A stretch of 7,626 nt of DNA from Candidatus Undinarchaeales archaeon (GTDB taxonomy: Archaea; SpSt-1190; JASMDC01), in contig JASMDC010000071.1 of NCBI GenBank assembly GCA_030753015.1, forward strand, positions 1 to 7,626, read 5' to 3'. The notes below the pieces were generated by a model. The model saw only the letters and a list, made by a program, of their open reading frames with translations. It made no database searches and was not told the origin of the DNA. The translations under genes were made by a program, and so were the position numbers. This document shows, in pieces, positions 6,001 to 7,626 of the stretch. Every line of letters begins with the position of its first letter. Within the stretch, counting starts at the first letter, position 1.

Positions 6001-7626
6001 CGAGAACACCTTGAGGTTGGTATTGTCCACCCAGCTGTTCGGGAACTTGAGCGCCTTGCCGTCAACGCAGTTGTTGCCCACGTGATTGATGTAAGCGTTG
6101 GTCGTGTAGTATCCGTTGCGGCTGGTGCAGAAGTCGGCCCAGTTGAAGGTATACGTCTGGCAGTTGGCCTCGCGCGAGCCCGAGGAGCACGTTGCGTCGC
6201 ACTCCATCTCTCCGCTGCGTTTCACGTAGGTACCGGTGCTGGGGTTCGTCGTTCCGGGGAGGTAGAAGTAGTACCTGATCTTGTCCTTGATCACGCACTT
6301 GTAGAGGTTGTGTCGTGAGATCTGTGACTTGGAGTTGGTATTGATATTGGTAGCGTCACAGCCCCTGCGCTTGTGGTCGATGGTGGCCTCGGCCTTGTAC
6401 CAGCCGGGGATCTTGCAGTCGTAGTACGTGGTGGAGCACTCATGGGAGCGCTCCTTCCCTCCCTGGGCGCAGGTGTAGAGGTCGTATGGACCGAGGTTGG
6501 TAGGATCACGCTGGGGGCATGCCCCCCCTTTGCTAGCACCTGCAACGATGTCGATCCTTGCCTTGAGCTTACCAGTGACTGGGCAGGCAGTGTACTTGAA
6601 CGGCGTGCACGTCATGGTCGACTTCCCACCCGAGCACGAGAACGAGCACTCGGGAAAGTAGGTGTCAACGATGTTGTTGCTCGCGTCGAGGATGCGGACC
6701 TTCACCAATCCGTCGCCTTCGGGGGGCTCGACGATGCCGGCGCCGGCGGGGCACGAACTGCCGCAGAGAACGTTGTTGATGGTCTTGAGGACGGTGTTGC
6801 CGGTAGCCTCGTGGTAGATGCGGAGCTGGGCGTACTCGGGCGCGTCCTCCCACTCGCCGTTGACGCAGAACTCCGAGGCGCCGTCGCTGTCCACGTCGCC
6901 CATGTGACCATTGTTGTAGCATTTACCATAGCTTATACAGTCCTTCGCGGCACTGCAACACGCCTTGTTGTCGCCGTTGCACGCGTTCTTGATCGCCTCA
7001 TTCGTGACGCACGTGCGGTACCACTCGTTGTTGTCGTCACCACAGCAAGTACCTGCGCTCACCTCGCCGCCGATGTTCCAGGCGAGGCCGCTGTCCAGGG
7101 CCCCTGTGGTCTTGTCGTTGAAGCACGAGGTCGAGCAATAGGTGCCGGAATATCCGTCCCAGGTGACCGTGTAGAGGGTGTTGGAGAGCGTCTGTGATGT
7201 GGCCGCGAGGGCTTTACCGTCCCAGTTCTTGCCGGAGTAGGAGACCGCGACGCTCATTATATGGTTCCCCTCATAGTCGCACTGGCGCTTCTGGCCGCTT
7301 ACGGTGACGTACTTGTTCGGGGTCCAGCCCGTATAGGTGCACGCGATGACCGCGCTGTTGTCGGAGGGATCATGCGAGAACTGGTCGGAAGGACAGCTCA
7401 TCGCCTTGTTGGAGAAGTAGGTATGGCTGCCGCCCTTGTAGGTGACCTTCATAGATGTGTCCAGGCCGCAGGAGAATACCGCTTTGTTGGTATTATCCGC
7501 CCAGCTGGTGGAGAAGCGGAGGGCCTTGCCATCCTTGCACGAGTAGCCCTTGTGCTGTATGCGGGTGTTGACGGTATAGAATCCGCCGCGGTTCGTACAG
7601 ATGGACGCCTCGGGAATATTATAGCT
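1..7626 (-). CDS. Internal fragment of a giant cysteine-rich repeat protein (probable extracellular/surface protein)
   Basis: The frame is open for all 2542 codons, with no in-frame stop and with start and stop both outside the window. I translated it by hand from end to end. The phase is supported by repeats that stay in register throughout: seven CC-x-DD signatures, seven ACC-x5-DC, five NWD/TWD segments and five GDxDxD loops. Cysteine is about 6.5% (32 in the first 490 residues), and Asn, Gly, Asp, Tyr, Lys and Thr are abundant. I see no hydrophobic segment long enough to span a membrane; any signal peptide or cell anchor would lie outside the window. Codons strongly favour C or G at the third base. 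The function is not known to me. The Cys-rich, acidic-loop architecture suggests a secreted, disulfide- and Ca2+-stabilised fibre, adhesin or wall protein. Similar CCGDD modules are, as I recall, found in giant proteins of uncultured archaea. The coding assignment is near certain; the role and taxon are inference. Confidence 0.96.
43..657 (-). repeat. Type B module, copy 2 (205 residues)
   Basis: It matches copy 1: a KIWIWN segment, a Cys cluster (MTC, MC, TC, C-x2-C, C-x3-C), CTIGGWYYG (Cys codon 424-426), WYYCGYTATAKLSF, DMTCGLT, ACSYQF and LFC at the start of an EGEY domain. It lacks the Pro-rich linker of copy 1 and has a Ser/Thr-rich stretch (SMSNSPTSGSQTLT) at the same place. Confidence 0.72.
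658..963 (-). other. CCGDD module 5 (102 residues) with DxDxD loop
   Basis: The order is FTVNWDQSDG, C-x3-CFDD, AIGGDD, CCGDD (first Cys codon 847-849), KACC-x5-C and QDLDNDDMPEFC (658-693). The acidic loop starts with Gln instead of Gly but keeps the D-x-D-x-D spacing. It shares the CFDD-x-T feature with modules 1 and 3. It is followed by the second type B module. Confidence 0.78.
1084..1686 (-). repeat. Type B module, copy 1 (201 residues)
   Basis: It occupies the position after a CC-x-DD module where type A would be expected. The landmarks are a strand-like VTVKITIQN segment, four closely spaced Cys, CTIGGHYSG (Cys codon 1450-1452), YYHCGYTTTATVWVF, GMSCGLT, VCEYEF, a Pro-rich linker and KYC at the start of the next EGDY domain. 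It aligns with copy 2 with nearly equal spacing (79 versus 78 residues from the acidic loop to the TIGG cysteine). I do not recognise a named family. Confidence 0.72.
1123..1146 (-). other. Proline-rich linker TPKKPPTP
   Basis: Eight residues with four Pro and two Lys lie between the first type B module's last strand and the EGDY domain. Such runs usually act as extended spacers. It is absent from the second type B copy. Confidence 0.6.
1687..1977 (-). other. CCQDD module 4 (97 residues) with DxDxDG loop
   Basis: The order is YTVNWDT, C-x3-C, WDIGG, CCQDDGSEY (first Cys codon 1876-1878), RACC-x5-C and GDVDADGHKEYC (1687-1722). It is the short NWDT variant, as in module 2. The Gly of CCGDD is replaced by Gln, which may mean this position is structural and not catalytic. 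It is followed by the first type B module. Confidence 0.78.
2353..2637 (-). repeat. Extra beta-type domain inserted in superunit 3 (95 residues)
   Basis: It begins CDEKGWYKGN and includes KYTYEGKRC, LFYCYV and VHIDYYVYDG. Other type A superunits have three such domains between GGKER-x-H and CC-x-DD; here there are four. Its Cys-to-Cys length (95) equals that of the PGWY/PGTY domains (96 and 94), so it is probably a duplicate of one of them. Confidence 0.65.
2986..3333 (-). repeat. Type A module, copy 3 (116 residues)
   Basis: The landmarks are INNVEC, C-PSGAG, DPPKGDG, VKLQILDQSNNIIDTY, EC-x3-C-SGGK, TCTPFKY, CPVGGK, ARVDF, FDLYTC and SGKERSHEC. A short insertion lies between LYTC and GKER. 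This is the last type A module in the fragment. Confidence 0.78.
3412..3726 (-). other. CCGDD module 3 (105 residues) with DxDxD loop
   Basis: The order is YNINWDGHSG, C-x3-CFDD, NVGGEV, CCGDDNNEW (first Cys codon 3598-3600), LACC-x5-C and GDVDGDNAKEKC (3412-3447). It is close to module 1 over its whole length; the stretch from WDG to NEWYR differs at only a minority of positions. It is followed directly by a type A module. Confidence 0.8.
4444..4785 (-). repeat. Type A module, copy 2 (114 residues)
   Basis: It has the same landmarks as copy 1: INNVLC, C-PGASG, TPPQGAG, VKLRIMDKNDNIINTF, KC-x3-C-SGYK, CPVAGK, ARIDF, FDLYTC and GGKERTHSC. It follows the third cassette of CCGDD module 2, and its length matches the other copies within two residues. 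Confidence 0.78.
5053..5319 (-). repeat. Tandem CCGDD cassette, copy 2 (89 residues)
   Basis: The length is exactly that of the preceding copy (267 bp), and its ten cysteines fall at residues 1, 2, 21, 22, 28, 34, 40, 58, 73 and 76. A one-residue gain before GEYCKSGTW is offset by a one-residue loss before YNIGGDVAK, so the equal lengths hide compensating indels. It is Asn-rich (four Asn after ACC). Confidence 0.85.
5320..5586 (-). repeat. Tandem CCGDD cassette, copy 1 (89 residues)
   Basis: This copy runs from the CC pair to just before the next CC pair. It has ten cysteines at residues 1, 2, 21, 22, 28, 34, 40, 57, 72 and 75 of the unit. It contains NADSTDACC, GEYCKAGTW, YCKAC and YDIGGEIAK. 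Roughly half the residues match the next copy, with scattered synonymous and non-synonymous differences, so the duplication is not very recent. Confidence 0.85.
6436..6780 (-). repeat. Type A module, copy 1 (115 residues)
   Basis: The landmarks in order are INNVLC, C-PAGAG, a PPEGDG turn, VKVRILDASNNIVDTY, EC-x3-C-SGGK, TCTPFKY, CPVTGK, YDLYTC and GGKERSHEC. Alternating hydrophobic residues in the VRIL and ARID segments suggest beta strands. Cysteines come in close pairs (C-x3-C twice). I do not recognise a named family. The variable loop between ARID and YDLYTC contains a GC palindrome and G-tract (see separate entry). Confidence 0.78.
6513..6528. other. 14-bp perfect GC palindrome overlapping a 7-base C/G tract
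   Basis: GGGGGCATGCCCCC at 6513-6526 is its own reverse complement, and the C run extends to 6528, making seven G in the coding strand. It encodes part of the variable K-GGACP loop in type A module 1. The frame continues normally on both sides. Confidence 0.7.
6865..7173 (-). other. CCGDD module 1 (103 residues) with acidic DxDxDG loop
   Basis: The order is YTVTWDG, C-x3-CFND, NIGGEV, CCGDDNNEW (first Cys codon 7045-7047), KACC-x5-C and GDVDSDGASEFC (6865-6900). The acidic loop resembles Ca2+-binding DxDxDG loops such as those of EF-hand-like, dockerin or thrombospondin type 3 repeats; I infer Ca2+ binding from the spacing only. The two adjacent-cysteine pairs are conserved in every copy. 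This is the long (WDG-x-SG) variant, shared with modules 3 and 5. Confidence 0.8.

Larger units (their letters stand above)
4144..6129 (-). repeat. Superunit 2 (662 residues), type A with triplicated CCGDD cassette
   Basis: This superunit runs from the Cys codon at 6127 (CTSRNGYY) to the one at 4141 (CSSNKGYY). The order is as in superunit 1: GYY domain, EGDY/GKNWDG domain (from 5802), CCGDD region, type A module, PGTY domain (4425). It is about 170-180 residues longer because the CCGDD cassette occurs three times (first Cys at 5586, 5319 and 5052). Its NWD segment is of the short kind (NWDT-KDYC-x3-C), unlike superunits 1 and 3. The loop before the EGDY domain also differs: VTVGGNKNYC replaces VTVSGQKRQC. 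Confidence 0.85.
43..7599 (-). repeat. Family of sixteen C-x3-G-x-[YHW] beta-type domains
   Basis: Sixteen domain starts share Cys, three residues, Gly, one residue, then usually an aromatic, followed by alternating polar/hydrophobic residues ending in His, Tyr or Phe and often G-x-x-C or GKNW. First-Cys codons (low base) are 7597, 7279, 6415, 6127, 5800, 4423, 4141, 3832, 2965, 2635, 2350, 2083, 1450, 1084, 424 and 43. A second conserved feature 25-40 residues later is aromatic-x-C followed by a strand (for example VFSCSL, LYKCVI, YYHCGY). The pattern looks like small disulfide-bridged beta-sandwiches, which is inference. EGxY members sit 69-79 residues before each first CC-x-DD signature. 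Confidence 0.75.
6130..7599 (-). repeat. Superunit 1 (490 residues), type A
   Basis: This is the first complete superunit, from the Cys codon at 7597 to the equivalent Cys codon at 6127. In order it holds a GFY domain (CTNRGGFY at 7599), a domain from 7281 ending in GKNWDG and TWDG, a CCGDD module, a type A module, and a PGWY domain (6417). It has 32 cysteines, an even number that would allow complete pairing. It aligns with superunit 3 more closely than with its neighbour superunit 2 over the GWTP-x-KYVTVSGQKRQC segment and the CCGDD module. The residues from 7626 to 7600 (SYNIPEASI) match the tail before superunit 3 (VTIPETTV), so at least one more copy probably precedes this one. Confidence 0.85.

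Noticed and set aside
6513-6526. Palindrome as a transcription terminator or operator
   Set aside because: It has no room for a loop, no following T run, and lies in the middle of an uninterrupted coding frame.
6522-6528. Programmed ribosomal frameshift at the G-tract
   Set aside because: The zero frame reads AAA GGG GGG GCA, which does not fit the usual slippery heptamer phase, and the zero frame stays open with conserved repeats downstream.
1-7626. Giardia-type variant surface protein or TNFR-like Cys-rich protein
   Set aside because: CxxC pairs are rare here and no GGCY motif is seen; the CC-x-DD, ACC-x5-DC and NWDG motifs are different.

Overview
The whole window lies inside one gene. 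On the minus strand a single reading frame runs from base 7626 to base 1 (2542 codons, phase set by codons 7624-7626 down to 1-3) without an in-frame stop. Neither the start codon nor the stop codon is inside the window. The product is therefore a fragment of a giant protein of at least 2542 residues. It is rich in Cys, Asn, Gly, Asp, Tyr and Thr, and is built almost entirely from diverged repeats. There is no intergenic DNA, and I see no RNA gene, promoter, terminator, mobile element or CRISPR array.

Reading N to C (high to low coordinates), the protein follows a fixed module order. Two or three about 95-110-residue Cys-bracketed, probably beta-rich domains begin with C-x3-G-x-Y. A third kind of domain follows (EGxY ... 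GKNWDG ... NWD). Then comes a module with a vicinal-cysteine signature CCGDD, a second pair ACC-x5-DC, and an acidic loop of the form GDxDxD. After this comes either a type A module (INNV-C, C-x3-C-x-G, C-P-x-x-G, LYTC, GGKER-x-H-x-C) or a type B module (TIGG, YCGYT, SCGLT). Superunits start at about 7599, 6129, 4143 and 2352. The first spacing is 490 residues. The second is 662 residues because its CCGDD cassette is triplicated with an exact 267-bp (89-residue) step. The third is 597 residues and contains an extra beta-type domain. From about 1686 to the low-coordinate end, type B modules replace type A.

The cysteine density (32 in the first 490 residues by hand count), repeated DxDxD loops and lack of membrane segments fit an extracellular, disulfide- and probably calcium-stabilised surface protein such as an adhesin or cell-wall/sheath protein. 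From memory, CCGDD / ACC-x5-DC / GDxDxDG modules resemble very large Cys-rich proteins in metagenomic archaeal genomes, especially DPANN-type lineages. That taxonomic call is inference. The DNA is GC-rich with strong preference for C/G-ending codons, and there is no sign of introns.

The most striking signal is negative. Across about 180-190 Asn residues I found no usable N-glycosylation sequon (N-x-S/T, x not Pro), only one N-P-S. Ser or Thr occurs directly after Asn about 22 times. About 25-35 sequons would be expected by chance, so the protein looks purged of N-glycosylation sites.
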